A stretch of 64,000 bases of DNA, from positions 372,001-436,000 of the forward strand of contig JAPLKG010000011.1 in the NCBI GenBank assembly GCA_026388185.1, read 5' to 3'. The notes under the pieces are model-generated. The model was not told the DNA's origin, did no database searches, and saw only the letters and a list, made by a program, of their open reading frames with translations. Shown here piece after piece: positions 35,361 through 43,232 of the stretch. The translations under genes were made by a program, and so were the position numbers. Positions within the stretch are counted from its first letter, which is position 1, and every line of letters starts with the position of its first letter. This DNA is from Candidatus Eisenbacteria bacterium. GTDB taxonomy: Bacteria; Eisenbacteria; RBG-16-71-46; JAFGJU01.

Positions 35361-36635
35361 GTGAAGAAGGTCACCGAATCCCTCGTTTTCCTTCGCGTCA
35401 GTCAGGCCGCAGCGTCATTTGTTCGGTGCCTGGCCCGCGGCGGGACGCCGTTTCTCGTGAGCCTCTTTGTTGTCACCGTGGTTGCTGCCGGTATCTTTCT
35501 TCCGCTGGATTCTGCCTGCGCGCGCCTACGCCGTGTCCCGTCAGAATACAAGACGATCCAGAAGGCCATCGATCTGGCCGAAGTCGGGGACACCTTGCTG
35601 GTGGGCCCAGGTGTCTACAAAGAGAATTTGCTTCTCAGGAAGGCGGCTTCTCTGATCGGTGTGGCGGGTGCCTCGAAGACCATAATCGATGCCGGACGGC
35701 GGGGAGTAGCGCTCACTTGCGATCAGGTGGATAGCACTGCCACGATTCAGGGGTTTACTTTCAAAAACGGTGTGGGTCTGCACGGCGGTGGACTGTTTCT
35801 CAGTAGCTCTTTTCCGAGGGTCATAGGGAACGTTTTCACTGCGGATTCCGCCAAGTATGGAGGTGCCCTCTGTGCGCTGTGGTCCAATTCAGTGATCAAG
35901 AACAACAAGTTCGTAGGGAACGCGGCCGAGTATGGCGGCGCCATCTACACCATGTTCATTTCACCGACCATAGACTCGAACCTCGTGGAGAACAACAGGG
36001 CGAAGCTAGCCGGCGGCCTGTACTTTGCGAAGTCTTCCGAGGCCAAGGTGAGGGGGAATACCATAGTCGGAAATCGAGCCGAGACTGGCGGAGGTGCGTT
36101 CTTGAACAGGGCCGCGCCTCTTCTGGAGGGGAACGTCTTCAAGGCCAACAAGGCGGAACAGGGTGGTGGAGTGTGTGCGCGCCAAGCCGGAGGGCTCATC
36201 AAGGACAACGTTTTCTGTGACAACGTAGGCTCGAGGGGCGCCGCGCTCGCTTTTGTGGACACGATCGGTCCCGACGTCCGCGGCAACACCATAGTGCGCA
36301 ACTCGGCGCCAGATTCTCTGTGCGCGGGTATCTACTTCTTGACGACGTACATGAACGTTGCGAACAACATCATCGCTCACAATTCCCCGGGCTACGCCGT
36401 CTATTGCCTGTCGGGAGCGACGCCGGTCCTGTCCTGCAACATCATGTGGGATAACGCGACTGGTGACTATTCGGGTGTCGTGTCAGAGACGGCGGAGGTG
36501 CGCGAGGACCCGCTGTTCTGCGCACCGGAGAAGGATGATTTCTCTGTTCGCGAGGGCTCGCCCGCTCTGAGCAAGGATTGCGGCAACATTGGGGCCAAGG
36601 GCCAGGGTTGTGGTGCCGTGAAGCGAGCCAGATGA
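35361..36635 (+). CDS. Secreted right-handed parallel beta-helix protein
   Basis: A 424-residue exported protein with a long N-terminal region and a hydrophobic segment (about residues 33-52) that acts as signal peptide or anchor. The DUF1565/NosD-like start is PSEYKTIQKAIDLAEVGDTL with LVGPGVYKENLLLRKAASLI. About eight coils follow, each ending in N-x-x-V/I-G-N or GG-x-L/Y turns (GGALCALWSNSVIKNNKF, GGAIYTMFISPTIDSN). Such folds occur in pectate-lyase-like enzymes and adhesins; no catalytic residues are obvious. GTG 35361 follows AAGGAG. Confidence 0.82.
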   Translation: MKKVTESLVFLRVSQAAASFVRCLARGGTPFLVSLFVVTVVAAGIFLPLDSACARLRRVPSEYKTIQKAIDLAEVGDTLLVGPGVYKENLLLRKAASLIGVAGASKTIIDAGRRGVALTCDQVDSTATIQGFTFKNGVGLHGGGLFLSSSFPRVIGNVFTADSAKYGGALCALWSNSVIKNNKFVGNAAEYGGAIYTMFISPTIDSNLVENNRAKLAGGLYFAKSSEAKVRGNTIVGNRAETGGGAFLNRAAPLLEGNVFKANKAEQGGGVCARQAGGLIKDNVFCDNVGSRGAALAFVDTIGPDVRGNTIVRNSAPDSLCAGIYFLTTYMNVANNIIAHNSPGYAVYCLSGATPVLSCNIMWDNATGDYSGVVSETAEVREDPLFCAPEKDDFSVREGSPALSKDCGNIGAKGQGCGAVKRAR

Positions 36636-36637
36636 GA

Positions 36638-36654
36638 CCCGGCCTCAAGCCGGG
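36638..36654 (+). terminator. Short hairpin after the beta-helix gene
   Basis: CCCGGC (36638-36643), five-base loop, GCCGGG (36649-36654), 2 nt after the stop codon. No strong T run follows (CCTCCTAT), so termination is uncertain. Confidence 0.4.
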
Positions 36655-36708
36655 CCTCCTATCGTCGAAAACGGAACTTTGTGGCTGACTCGGGTGTTGA
36701 AGGTTTCG

Positions 36709-36750
36709 GAGACAATGTCCGGCGCAAAGCGCCGGACATCAGGGTGTCTC
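36709..36750 (+). repeat. Two-tier inverted repeat upstream of the PDZ protein gene
   Basis: An inner perfect stem of 11 bp, ATGTCCGGCGC (36715-36725) with GCGCCGGACAT (36729-36739) around an AAA loop, is flanked by an outer 6-bp stem GAGACA (36709-36714) with TGTCTC (36745-36750). No T tract follows. It lies 60 nt before the PDZ gene start and may be a leader structure. Confidence 0.55.
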
Positions 36751-36809
36751 GGAACGCATCGGTCCGGGATTCCGAGTGCGCGCGAGAAGATCGAGAAGGA
36801 GGTTTGCAA

Positions 36810-37784
36810 ATGGTTCTGCACTCCAGGGCGCTGACTGTGCTGGTTCTGGTTGCCGTCGTGGCGCTGGTAATCGCAGCGGGGTCGAGCGTGATGGCTCGGC
36901 CGGTCACCCGGTGTTCTTTTGCGACACCCTGTGTAGCGAAGTCGGTGGAGAAAGTTGATTCAACCCCGAAGGGTTGGCTGGGAGTTGAGATCCAGGACCT
37001 AACGCCGGAGCTTCGCGAGGTTTTGGAGCTTGACGAAGAGACCGAGGGCGTTCTCGTCGCGGGAGTGAGCGAGGGGGGTCCTGCGGAGAAAGCGGGGATC
37101 GGCAAGGGTGACGTGATAATGAGTCTCGACGCTAAGGTGGTTGATGGGACGCCCAAGCTGGTGGCCATGGTGAGCAAGAGGAAGCCTGGGGAAACGGTCA
37201 CGGTCGTCCTGCTTAGAGACGGTCGAAAGAAAACCGTGAAGGTGACCCTGGGCAGTGAGCATCTGGAGTCCCTGCCGTCGGTGGAACATCTAAAGTTCGA
37301 GCTTAACAGGGGACGGCTGGGGGTGAACGTGGTGGACCTCAACCCGGATCTGGGTGGGTATTTTGGCGCCGCGAAAGGCGTCCTGGTGACGGAGGTGTTG
37401 GAGGGAACAGCCGCTGAAGACGCCGGCATCAAGGCGGGCGACATCATAATCAGCGCAGACGGAAAGCGCGTGGAGAGTAGAGAAGGACTTCTACGCATCC
37501 TCGGCAAGCGAGAAGTGGGCGACAAGGTTGAGCTTGTGGTGTTGAGAAAGGGTAGAGAGACGAAGCTCGGCGCAACCCTTGAGGAAGGGTCGTTCATGGC
37601 CTGGGTTCGGGGAGTTCGAAAGAAGGGGAGTTCCATTCCAGAACGATACATCACGCCAAGGGTGGAGAAGTTCAAGGGGAACGTTGAGCTTCGTCGTCGC
37701 CTGGACGATCTTTCACGCCAGATGGAGGAATTGCGGAAGAAACTTGACGAGCTGAACGAGGACTTGAAGACCCAGAGGGATTAG
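36810..37784 (+). CDS. Exported protein with two PDZ domains
   Basis: A 324-residue protein with signal peptide (MVLHSRALTVLVLVAVVALV...MA). Two PDZ domains follow: about residues 46-115 (GWLGVEIQDLTPELREVL, ...PAEKAGIGKGDVIMSLDAK) and about 168-250 (GRLGVNVVDLNPDLG, AAEDAGIKAGDIIISADGK). The C-terminus is a charged coiled coil (MEELRKKLDELNEDLK). There is no protease domain, unlike DegP-type proteins, so a periplasmic scaffold or substrate-binding role is likely. ATG 36810 follows AAGGAGG; the longer open frame from 36681 would translate the hairpin. Confidence 0.82.
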   Translation: MVLHSRALTVLVLVAVVALVIAAGSSVMARPVTRCSFATPCVAKSVEKVDSTPKGWLGVEIQDLTPELREVLELDEETEGVLVAGVSEGGPAEKAGIGKGDVIMSLDAKVVDGTPKLVAMVSKRKPGETVTVVLLRDGRKKTVKVTLGSEHLESLPSVEHLKFELNRGRLGVNVVDLNPDLGGYFGAAKGVLVTEVLEGTAAEDAGIKAGDIIISADGKRVESREGLLRILGKREVGDKVELVVLRKGRETKLGATLEEGSFMAWVRGVRKKGSSIPERYITPRVEKFKGNVELRRRLDDLSRQMEELRKKLDELNEDLKTQRD

Positions 37785-37889
37785 CCTCCTCCGGGGATTG
37801 GAGTCCAAAGAGAACGGCCCCATCCATAGACTGTAACCGTAGCTCAAGCGCACTGCCGGATACGAACTGGGATGGGGCCGCTGCTTTCC

Positions 37890-37925
37890 GGCACCTCCGT
37901 TCACACGTCCGTGAACGGAGGTGCC
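37890..37925. repeat. Perfect 15-bp inverted repeat
   Basis: GGCACCTCCGTTCAC (37890-37904), loop ACGTCC, then GTGAACGGAGGTGCC (37911-37925). No T run follows, so it is not a typical intrinsic terminator for the PDZ gene. It lies about 170-200 bp upstream of the sigma-54-like element, the usual distance of an enhancer-binding-protein site. Confidence 0.7.
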
Positions 37926-38090
37926 ACCTCTAACCGCCGCAACTGCACCGAGTAAGAGATTGCGTCGCCTGCCGTGTTCACTTCGTTACCGCGAAGGATA
38001 GATCGAAGGCAGGCCAGGTGAACGAAGGTCTCGACCGTAAGCCCTTGCACGTCAAGCGGACGGACTCGTTGCGCTACGGTACGTGGAATC

Positions 38091-38106
38091 TGGCACGGAA
38101 GTTGTT
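38091..38106 (+). promoter_or_regulatory. Sigma-54-like -24/-12 promoter of the microcompartment operon
   Basis: TGGCACG (perfect -24), spacer GAAG, then TTGTT; the -12 GC is changed to GT, so the match is good but not perfect. Spacer bases are the same as in the element at 26953. Expected transcription start about 38117, giving a leader of about 270 nt that includes a CCCTGCGA/TCGCAGGG hairpin at 38224-38251. Confidence 0.45.
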
Positions 38107-38343
38107 ATAGTCCCCGTGTGCGCGTTGATCGTTGCATGTGATCTTAGAGGCCGGGGAGCTGAACGTGACGTAAGACTCCGTTCTTCAATAATCCTTCCGA
38201 CTTCTGCCTCAGCGAGAAACTCGCCCTGCGATTTCCTCCGTCGTCGCAGGGAAGGGGTCTTTCGCACGCGAAGTTCCCCGTGCTTCTCCGCGATAGCAGC
38301 CTCTTGCCTCGTGCCCGCAGTCGCCGCACTGCGCTAAAAGACG

Positions 38344-38373
38344 TTGACATGGTTCGCCTCCATCTGCTAACTT
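38344..38373 (+). promoter_or_regulatory. Possible sigma-70 promoter before pduL
   Basis: TTGACA at 38344-38349 (perfect) and TAACTT at 38368-38373 (weak), spacer 18 bp. Transcription would begin about 38380, only 10 nt before ATG 38390, which would favour an in-frame start further in, such as GTG 38432. Confidence 0.3.
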
Positions 38374-38389
38374 TCAGACGCCTAAAGAG

Positions 38390-39196
38390 ATGCACAGAGG
38401 CCGCTCGAGAGAAGAGGCCTTCCAGAGTGAGGTGTTACCGCAACCCAGAGAGGTCAGATTGGAGCGCCGGCGCCCCTCCTGTCACGAATGTGGTTATTGT
38501 GATAACATCCCTCGCGCGACGACAAGGCTTGCCGAGTCCCCGGGGCTTGAGGAAAAGGAGCTCAGGGACGTCGCGCAGGCCGTTCTCGCTAGGGTCAGGG
38601 CCAGGCTCTCCGGCGTGCCGGCTCGTCTTGTTCCCGTGGCAGTCTCAGCGAGGCACGTGCATCTCACCAAGGAGGCGCTGGAGGCGGTCTACGGAACGGG
38701 CTACGAGCTTTCGAAACTGCGGGACCTGAGTCAGCACGGCCAATACGCTGCCAAGGAAACTCTGACGGTGGTCGGGACGAGGATGCGCACGATAGAAGGG
38801 GTGCGTATACTGGGGCCGGTTCGAAGCTACACGCAGGTTGAGCTTGCCAGGACCGACGGCGTAACGCTCGGTCTCGAGTTGCCGGTCAGGGATTCGGGAA
38901 AGCTCTCAGGGAGTTCGCCCATAGTCCTTGTCGGGCCTAGAGGTGCCTTGAGCTTGAAGGAGGGCGCAATAAGACCCACGAGGCACATGCACGCGAGCGA
39001 GAACGAGGCCGCCGTACTCAATCTGAGAGACGGCCAGACCGTTAGCGTCCGCGTCGCTGGCGAGAAGGGGCTCGTGTTCGAGAACGTGATTGTGAGAACG
39101 GACTCGTCGTTTGTGTTGGAAATGCACCTCGACACTGACGACGCCAACGCGGCAGACGTCTGTTGCGACACGTTGCTCGAAATTCTGGACGGCTAG
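38390..39196 (+). CDS. pduL: Microcompartment phosphotransacylase PduL
   Basis: Converts acyl-CoA and phosphate to acyl phosphate plus CoA inside bacterial microcompartments. The PduL fold is shown by VPVAVSARHVHLTKEALEAVYG with its zinc-binding His pair, LSQHGQYAAKETL, ILGPVRSYTQVEL, and the second His set RPTRHMHASENEA. The helix EEKELRDVAQAVLARVRARL before the core is amphipathic and could be the encapsulation peptide. The first about 50 residues, including CHECGYC, are not typical; start may be GTG 38432 or later. It heads the microcompartment operon. Confidence 0.92.
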   Translation: MHRGRSREEAFQSEVLPQPREVRLERRRPSCHECGYCDNIPRATTRLAESPGLEEKELRDVAQAVLARVRARLSGVPARLVPVAVSARHVHLTKEALEAVYGTGYELSKLRDLSQHGQYAAKETLTVVGTRMRTIEGVRILGPVRSYTQVELARTDGVTLGLELPVRDSGKLSGSSPIVLVGPRGALSLKEGAIRPTRHMHASENEAAVLNLRDGQTVSVRVAGEKGLVFENVIVRTDSSFVLEMHLDTDDANAADVCCDTLLEILDG

Positions 39197-39215
39197 AGAG
39201 ACGCAGAACGAAAAT

Positions 39216-39235
39216 CGTGACTTGCGGAAGTCACG
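39216..39235 (+). repeat. Hairpin between pduL and the first shell gene
   Basis: CGTGACTT (39216-39223), loop GCGG, AAGTCACG (39228-39235): a perfect 8-bp stem within the operon, 33 nt before the ribosome site of the first shell gene. Could serve as an mRNA processing or stability element. Confidence 0.5.
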
Positions 39236-39281
39236 CTCGATTGAGATCCTGCGAAGTTGAAGTTGCTAGGAGGTGATTAAC

Positions 39282-39554
39282 TTGCAAGGCGAAGCGCTCG
39301 GTATGATCGAGACGAGAGGGTTTGTTGGGATGGTTGAGGCTTCCGACGCGATGGTGAAGGCTGCCAAGGTCACACTCGTGAAATACGAGAAGGTGGGTGG
39401 AGGCTACGTCACGGCGCTTGTAAGAGGAGACGTGGGAGCGGTCAAGGCGGCTGTGCAAGCAGGTGCGGCTGCTGCGGAGAAAGTGGGAGAATTGGTGTCG
39501 ACCCACGTTATTCCCAGTCCTCACAGTCAACTTGAGGAGCCGTTGCTGAGGTAG
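39282..39554 (+). CDS. Hexameric microcompartment shell protein (BMC-H), copy 1
   Basis: A 90-residue single BMC domain, PduA/EutM type, that forms shell hexamers. Typical sequence: [20 protein letters not shown], pore loop [15 protein letters not shown], and [19 protein letters not shown] 39282 is chosen because AGGAGGTGA at 39268-39276 is a nearly full ribosome site; the GTG at 39273 is inside that site. The next gene is a close paralogue, suggesting tandem duplication. Confidence 0.95.
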   Translation: MQGEALGMIETRGFVGMVEASDAMVKAAKVTLVKYEKVGGGYVTALVRGDVGAVKAAVQAGAAAAEKVGELVSTHVIPSPHSQLEEPLLR

Positions 39555-39585
39555 TCGGCAGGCGTTCCCAAACGGAGGGGAAAAG

Positions 39586-39879
39586 ATGGAAGAAGCTCTT
39601 GGTCTCATTGAGACACGAGGTTTTGTCGCCATGGTTGAGGCCTCCGACGCGATGGTGAAGGCCGCCAGGGTGAGGCTCGTGGGTTACGAGAAGATCGGCG
39701 GCGGCTACGTCACGGCCGTCGTCCGGGGCGACGTGGCGGCGGTACGTGCCGCTACGGAGGCAGGCGGGAGCGCAGCGAGCAAGGTCGGCGAAGTGATCTC
39801 CGTGCATGTGATCCCGAGACCTCATGCCAGTCTAGAGGACGCACTCCCGATAGGGAAGGCCTCCGAGTCAAAGAAGTAA
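39586..39879 (+). CDS. Hexameric microcompartment shell protein (BMC-H), copy 2
   Basis: A 97-residue BMC-H protein, very close to Pdu[22 protein letters not shown], pore loop [16 protein letters not shown], and [20 protein letters not shown]. It differs from copy 1 mainly at the C-terminus (Lys- and Ser-rich tail [10 protein letters not shown]), which in such proteins faces the shell surface. ATG follows GGAGGGGAAAAG. Two BMC-H types may mix in one facet or fill different facets. Confidence 0.95.
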   Translation: MEEALGLIETRGFVAMVEASDAMVKAARVRLVGYEKIGGGYVTAVVRGDVAAVRAATEAGGSAASKVGEVISVHVIPRPHASLEDALPIGKASESKK

Positions 39880-39902
39880 GAGACAACTCAGCGGAGGCAG
39901 TC

Positions 39903-40208
39903 GTGATTCTTGGAAAAATCGTGGGAACCGTCGTTTCCACGCGCAAGGAAGAAGCGCTGACTGGCATCAAGCTACTTGTTGTCAGGGAGCTCGACACCGA
40001 GCTCAAGCTCAAGAGCAACCTTTTGGTTGCCGCAGACGCGGTCGGAGCAGGAGTCGGGGAAGTCGTGCTCTACGCGACTGGAAGTTCCGCAAGGCTTACC
40101 GACGTTACGCGGGACAAGCCTGTCGATGCCGTGATAATGGGCATCGTGGACACGCTCGAGATCGGGGGAAAAGAGATCTACCAGAAGAGCGTGGCTGGGC
40201 GAGGCTAG
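39903..40208 (+). CDS. Pentameric microcompartment vertex protein (EutN/CcmL), copy 1
   Basis: A 101-residue EutN/CcmL (BMV) protein that caps shell vertices as pentamers. Starts MILGKIVGTVVSTRKEEALTG, the family signature, with KLLVVRELD, VAADAVGAGVGEVVLYATGSSAR and DAVIMGIVD. GTG follows GCGGAGGCAG. A second, more diverged BMV gene closes the operon. Confidence 0.94.
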   Translation: MILGKIVGTVVSTRKEEALTGIKLLVVRELDTELKLKSNLLVAADAVGAGVGEVVLYATGSSARLTDVTRDKPVDAVIMGIVDTLEIGGKEIYQKSVAGRG

Positions 40209-40348
40209 GCGTCACACGCGACTGGAGAGCGCCGCGGAGAGCGGCAAGGAGTCCCAACCGATACGGGCGGTGGGAAGCGATGGCAGTTCAGTGCCGGCGG
40301 AGAACACTGTCGATCGGGATCGCACCTGGAGACCCTGGAGACTGTTGA

Positions 40349-41827
40349 ATGGTGTCTGACGACAAGAGAATCTCTGCTCTGATAGACGCAGTGCTGCGAG
40401 AGCTCAAGACTGAGGCGCCGGCAGAAAGGACTGAAACCAGGTCGAGCCGAGAAGTGTTGCGAGGTCAGTCTTTGGGCGAGACGCGCCCGAGAGCAGGAGG
40501 ACAAACCTCTGTTTTTAGGGACGCGGATTCAGCGGCGCAGGCGGCTCTGCGAGCTCAGGAAGCCCTCGTTTCATCCACGTTAGAGCTGCGCAAGAAGATG
40601 ATCGAGGCCATGAGGGAGGTCTCCGTCCGCAACGCACTTCTTCTCTCCAGAATGGCCGTCAAGGAGACCGGCCTCGGCAGGGTCGAGGACAAGGTAAAAA
40701 AGAACCTCCTCGTTGCGCAGAAGACTCCCGGCGTCGAGGACTTGAACCCGACGTGTTGGTCGGGTGACAGAGGACTCACGTTAACGGAGTGGGCGCCGTA
40801 CGGAGTCATCGCCTCTGTGACTCCTTCCACAAATCCCTCGGAAACGGTCATCAACAATGCCATCGGCATGGTGGCCGCCGGTAACTCGGTGGTATTCTGC
40901 CCGCATCCTTCTGCAAAAGAGACCACGCTCGCTACGGTCGAGCTTCTTAACGACGCAATCGCGTCGGTTTCGGGCATAGACAATCTTCTTGTTTCGTTTG
41001 AGGAGCCCTCAATAGAGCTGGCCCAGGATTTGATGAAGCACAAGGGAATTGACTTGCTCGTTGTCACCGGCGGTCCGGCTGTTGTGAGGGCGGCCATGAA
41101 CTGCGGGAAAAAAGTCATCGCCGGGGGCCCCGGCAACCCGCCGGTCGTCGTGGATGAAACGGCGGACATCGAGAAGGCGGGAAAGGACATTTTTGACGGC
41201 GCCTCTCTCGACAACAACATAGTTTGTATCTCTGAGAAGGAAATAATCGCAGTAGACGCGGTTTCTACCGAGCTCAAACGCGCCCTCGAGAGGGCCGGAG
41301 CGGTAGAGCTCGAGAGCGGTTTGGATTCAAAGCTCGTTCGGCTTCTGATCAAAGAGAATCGCGGGCCGGCGCGTCCTTCAGTGACCGAGAGGACTTTTGT
41401 GGGGAAATCGGTGGCCACGATTCTTACCGAGGTGGGGGTGAGAGTGCCGGAGGAGACGCGGCTGGCCTTCATCGAAGTCGCGTGGGATCATCCGTTTGTG
41501 TGGACCGAGATGCTGATGCCCATAATTCCATTGGTGAGGACGAGAAACGCCCAGGAGGCGATCGAGCTTGCGAAGAAAGTGGAACAGAATCTCGGTCACA
41601 CGGCCGCAATTCACTCGAAGAACATCGAGCGGCTGAGCTACATGGCGCGACTGATGGACGTGTCCATTTTTGTCAAGAACGGGCCTTCCTTTGCAGGATT
41701 GGGTCTTGGGGGAGAGGGCTACACGAGCTTCACCATTGCGAGTCCCACTGGGGAAGGACTGACGTCCGCGAGGCATTTCTCGAGAATGCGCCGGTGCGTG
41801 CTCGTGGACTATTTTAGGATTGTCTAG
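40349..41827 (+). CDS. CoA-acylating aldehyde dehydrogenase (PduP/EutE type)
   Basis: Oxidises an aldehyde to acyl-CoA with NAD+ in the microcompartment lumen. Catalytic Cys is Cys293 in SLDNNIVCISEKE. Other motifs: SVTPSTNPSETVINNAIG, VVFCPHPSAKETT, GGPGNPPVVVDETAD, HPFVWTEMLMPIIPLV and FTIASPTGEGLTSARHF. The N-terminus DDKRISALIDAVLRELK is an amphipathic helix like the PduP encapsulation peptide, joined by a charged linker to the enzyme. Aldehyde chain length (acetaldehyde, propionaldehyde or other) cannot be told. Feeds acyl-CoA to PduL. Confidence 0.93.
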   Translation: MVSDDKRISALIDAVLRELKTEAPAERTETRSSREVLRGQSLGETRPRAGGQTSVFRDADSAAQAALRAQEALVSSTLELRKKMIEAMREVSVRNALLLSRMAVKETGLGRVEDKVKKNLLVAQKTPGVEDLNPTCWSGDRGLTLTEWAPYGVIASVTPSTNPSETVINNAIGMVAAGNSVVFCPHPSAKETTLATVELLNDAIASVSGIDNLLVSFEEPSIELAQDLMKHKGIDLLVVTGGPAVVRAAMNCGKKVIAGGPGNPPVVVDETADIEKAGKDIFDGASLDNNIVCISEKEIIAVDAVSTELKRALERAGAVELESGLDSKLVRLLIKENRGPARPSVTERTFVGKSVATILTEVGVRVPEETRLAFIEVAWDHPFVWTEMLMPIIPLVRTRNAQEAIELAKKVEQNLGHTAAIHSKNIERLSYMARLMDVSIFVKNGPSFAGLGLGGEGYTSFTIASPTGEGLTSARHFSRMRRCVLVDYFRIV

Positions 41828-41878
41828 CTTTTCGTTGAGTGTTCGAGGAATCCCGACTCGAAAAGGGAGAAACGGTTC

Positions 41879-43201
41879 TTGGTGACTGAACTTGTGCGGG
41901 CGATTGAAGAGGCAGGCGTGGTGGGTGCGGGAGGAGCGGGCTTCCCGACTCACGTGAAGGCGGCTGCGAGGGCGGACACGATCATCGCAAACTACGCCGA
42001 GTGTGAGCCTCTCGTTGCATCTGACACTGCCGTCATGACCGCTGAGCCCGAACTCGTGATGAGAGGTCTAAGACTTATGCAGGAGGCGACAGGCGCCCGG
42101 GAGGCCGTCGTTGCTGCGAAGGCCAAGAGAAAGGAGCAACTTGAGATCATCGAGAGGATTGCCAGAACACAAGGAGGCTTTTCTCTCCATCTCCTGGAGG
42201 ACGTCTATCCTGCGGGCGATGAGCATTTGCTCGTCGAGGAAGTGACGGGCAGGGTCGTGCCCCAGGGAGGCATTCCTCCTCAGGTGTCGGTCGTTGTGAG
42301 CAACGTGACCACGTTGTGGCGCGTTGCACTCGCCGCCGACGGGAAAGCATTTACGGAAAGATACGTGAGCGTAGCCGGTGAGGTGAAGAATCCCTCCACG
42401 CTCCTGGTTCCGATAGGAACGCCGGTTTCTCGAGTTTTGGAGGCGTGCGGCGGGGTAACGGCAGAGGGCTGCGTGTTCATTCTCGGCGGCCCGATGATGG
42501 GGGAAATCGTGGAGGATACCGCCGTGCCGGTGAGGAAAAGCACAAGCGCGGTCGTGGTCCTTCCCCCAAATAACCCTCTCGTGAGAAAGAGGCGGGTGAG
42601 TGTTTCTGTGGCCGTGCGCAGAGCCATGGCTTCGTGCATGCAATGCTACGATTGCACGCTGCTTTGTCCGAGGCACTTGCTCGGGCATCAGCTCTTCCCG
42701 CACAAGACGATGCGCTCCGTGGCCTTCTGGATAGAGGGCTCTCCGGATGATTTGGTGTGCGCAACTCTTTGCTCTGAGTGCGGTCTCTGCGGCATCTTCG
42801 TTTGTCCCATGGACCTTTCGCCCGTCACCGTTTATCAACGCATAAAGCAGGATCTTGCGGCGAGGGGCGTGAGGCCGAGGGTGGGGCGGGAAGCAGTGCG
42901 GCCGCTGCCCGAGAGACACGGCAGACACGTTCCGCTGGAGCGTCTGGTGGCAAGACTTGGACTCGGCAAATATGAAGTCGGGGCTCCTTTGAAGGAGAGG
43001 TTGCTTGACGTGGGGGAGGTCAGGATTCCGTTGGGCGAGAAGTGGGGACGACTCAGGCCGACGGTACGCGTCGGGGAGTCGGTAAAGACGGGGACGGTCG
43101 TGGCGGAACCTCTGGGCCCCGGGCCGGGAGCCAGGGCACACGCCAGCATAGACGGAAAAATAGAGAAGATCACTGAGGAATCTATTTGTATTGCTGCATG
43201 A
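41879..43201 (+). CDS. PduS-like iron-sulfur flavoprotein (RnfC-like)
   Basis: RnfC-related electron-transfer protein of microcompartments; PduS reduces cobalamin in propanediol systems and may move electrons across the shell. N-terminal EEAGVVGAGGAGFPTHVKAAA and the NAD/FMN-type region with NYAECEPLV are diagnostic. An SLBB domain (VAGEVKNPSTLLVPIGTPV) precedes two 4Fe-4S sites: Cys253/256/259/263-Pro and Cys298/301/304/309-Pro, the latter with one extra residue in the last gap. No B12 enzyme is nearby, so cobalamin reduction is not assured. TTG 41879 or GTG 41882 follows AGGGAGA. Confidence 0.9.
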   Translation: MVTELVRAIEEAGVVGAGGAGFPTHVKAAARADTIIANYAECEPLVASDTAVMTAEPELVMRGLRLMQEATGAREAVVAAKAKRKEQLEIIERIARTQGGFSLHLLEDVYPAGDEHLLVEEVTGRVVPQGGIPPQVSVVVSNVTTLWRVALAADGKAFTERYVSVAGEVKNPSTLLVPIGTPVSRVLEACGGVTAEGCVFILGGPMMGEIVEDTAVPVRKSTSAVVVLPPNNPLVRKRRVSVSVAVRRAMASCMQCYDCTLLCPRHLLGHQLFPHKTMRSVAFWIEGSPDDLVCATLCSECGLCGIFVCPMDLSPVTVYQRIKQDLAARGVRPRVGREAVRPLPERHGRHVPLERLVARLGLGKYEVGAPLKERLLDVGEVRIPLGEKWGRLRPTVRVGESVKTGTVVAEPLGPGPGARAHASIDGKIEKITEESICIAA

Positions 43202-43232
43202 AAGCGTGATAAGGATGAACGGGTGATGGACG

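Larger units (their letters stand above)
37785..38389. other. Stem-loop-rich intergenic region before the microcompartment operon
   Basis: About 600 nt with no supported gene. It holds (a) CGGCCCCATCC (37815-37825) pairing with GGATGGGGCCG (37870-37880); (b) the strong hairpin at 37890-37925; (c) GCCTGCC (37967-37973) pairing with GGCAGGC (38008-38014) around a nested CTTCG/CGAAG stem; (d) CCCTGCGA (38224-38231) pairing with TCGCAGGG (38244-38251). A sigma-54-like element and a weaker sigma-70-like pair are also here. It could be terminator plus activator sites, or a structured RNA. Confidence 0.55.

Noticed and set aside
35345-35734. A second + strand frame overlapping the beta-helix gene
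   Set aside because: Shadow frame; the protein has no family likeness and lies within the signal region of the real gene.
36681-36809. Longer start of the PDZ protein
   Set aside because: The extension would translate the palindrome and lacks a ribosome site, whereas ATG 36810 has AAGGAGG and begins a signal peptide.
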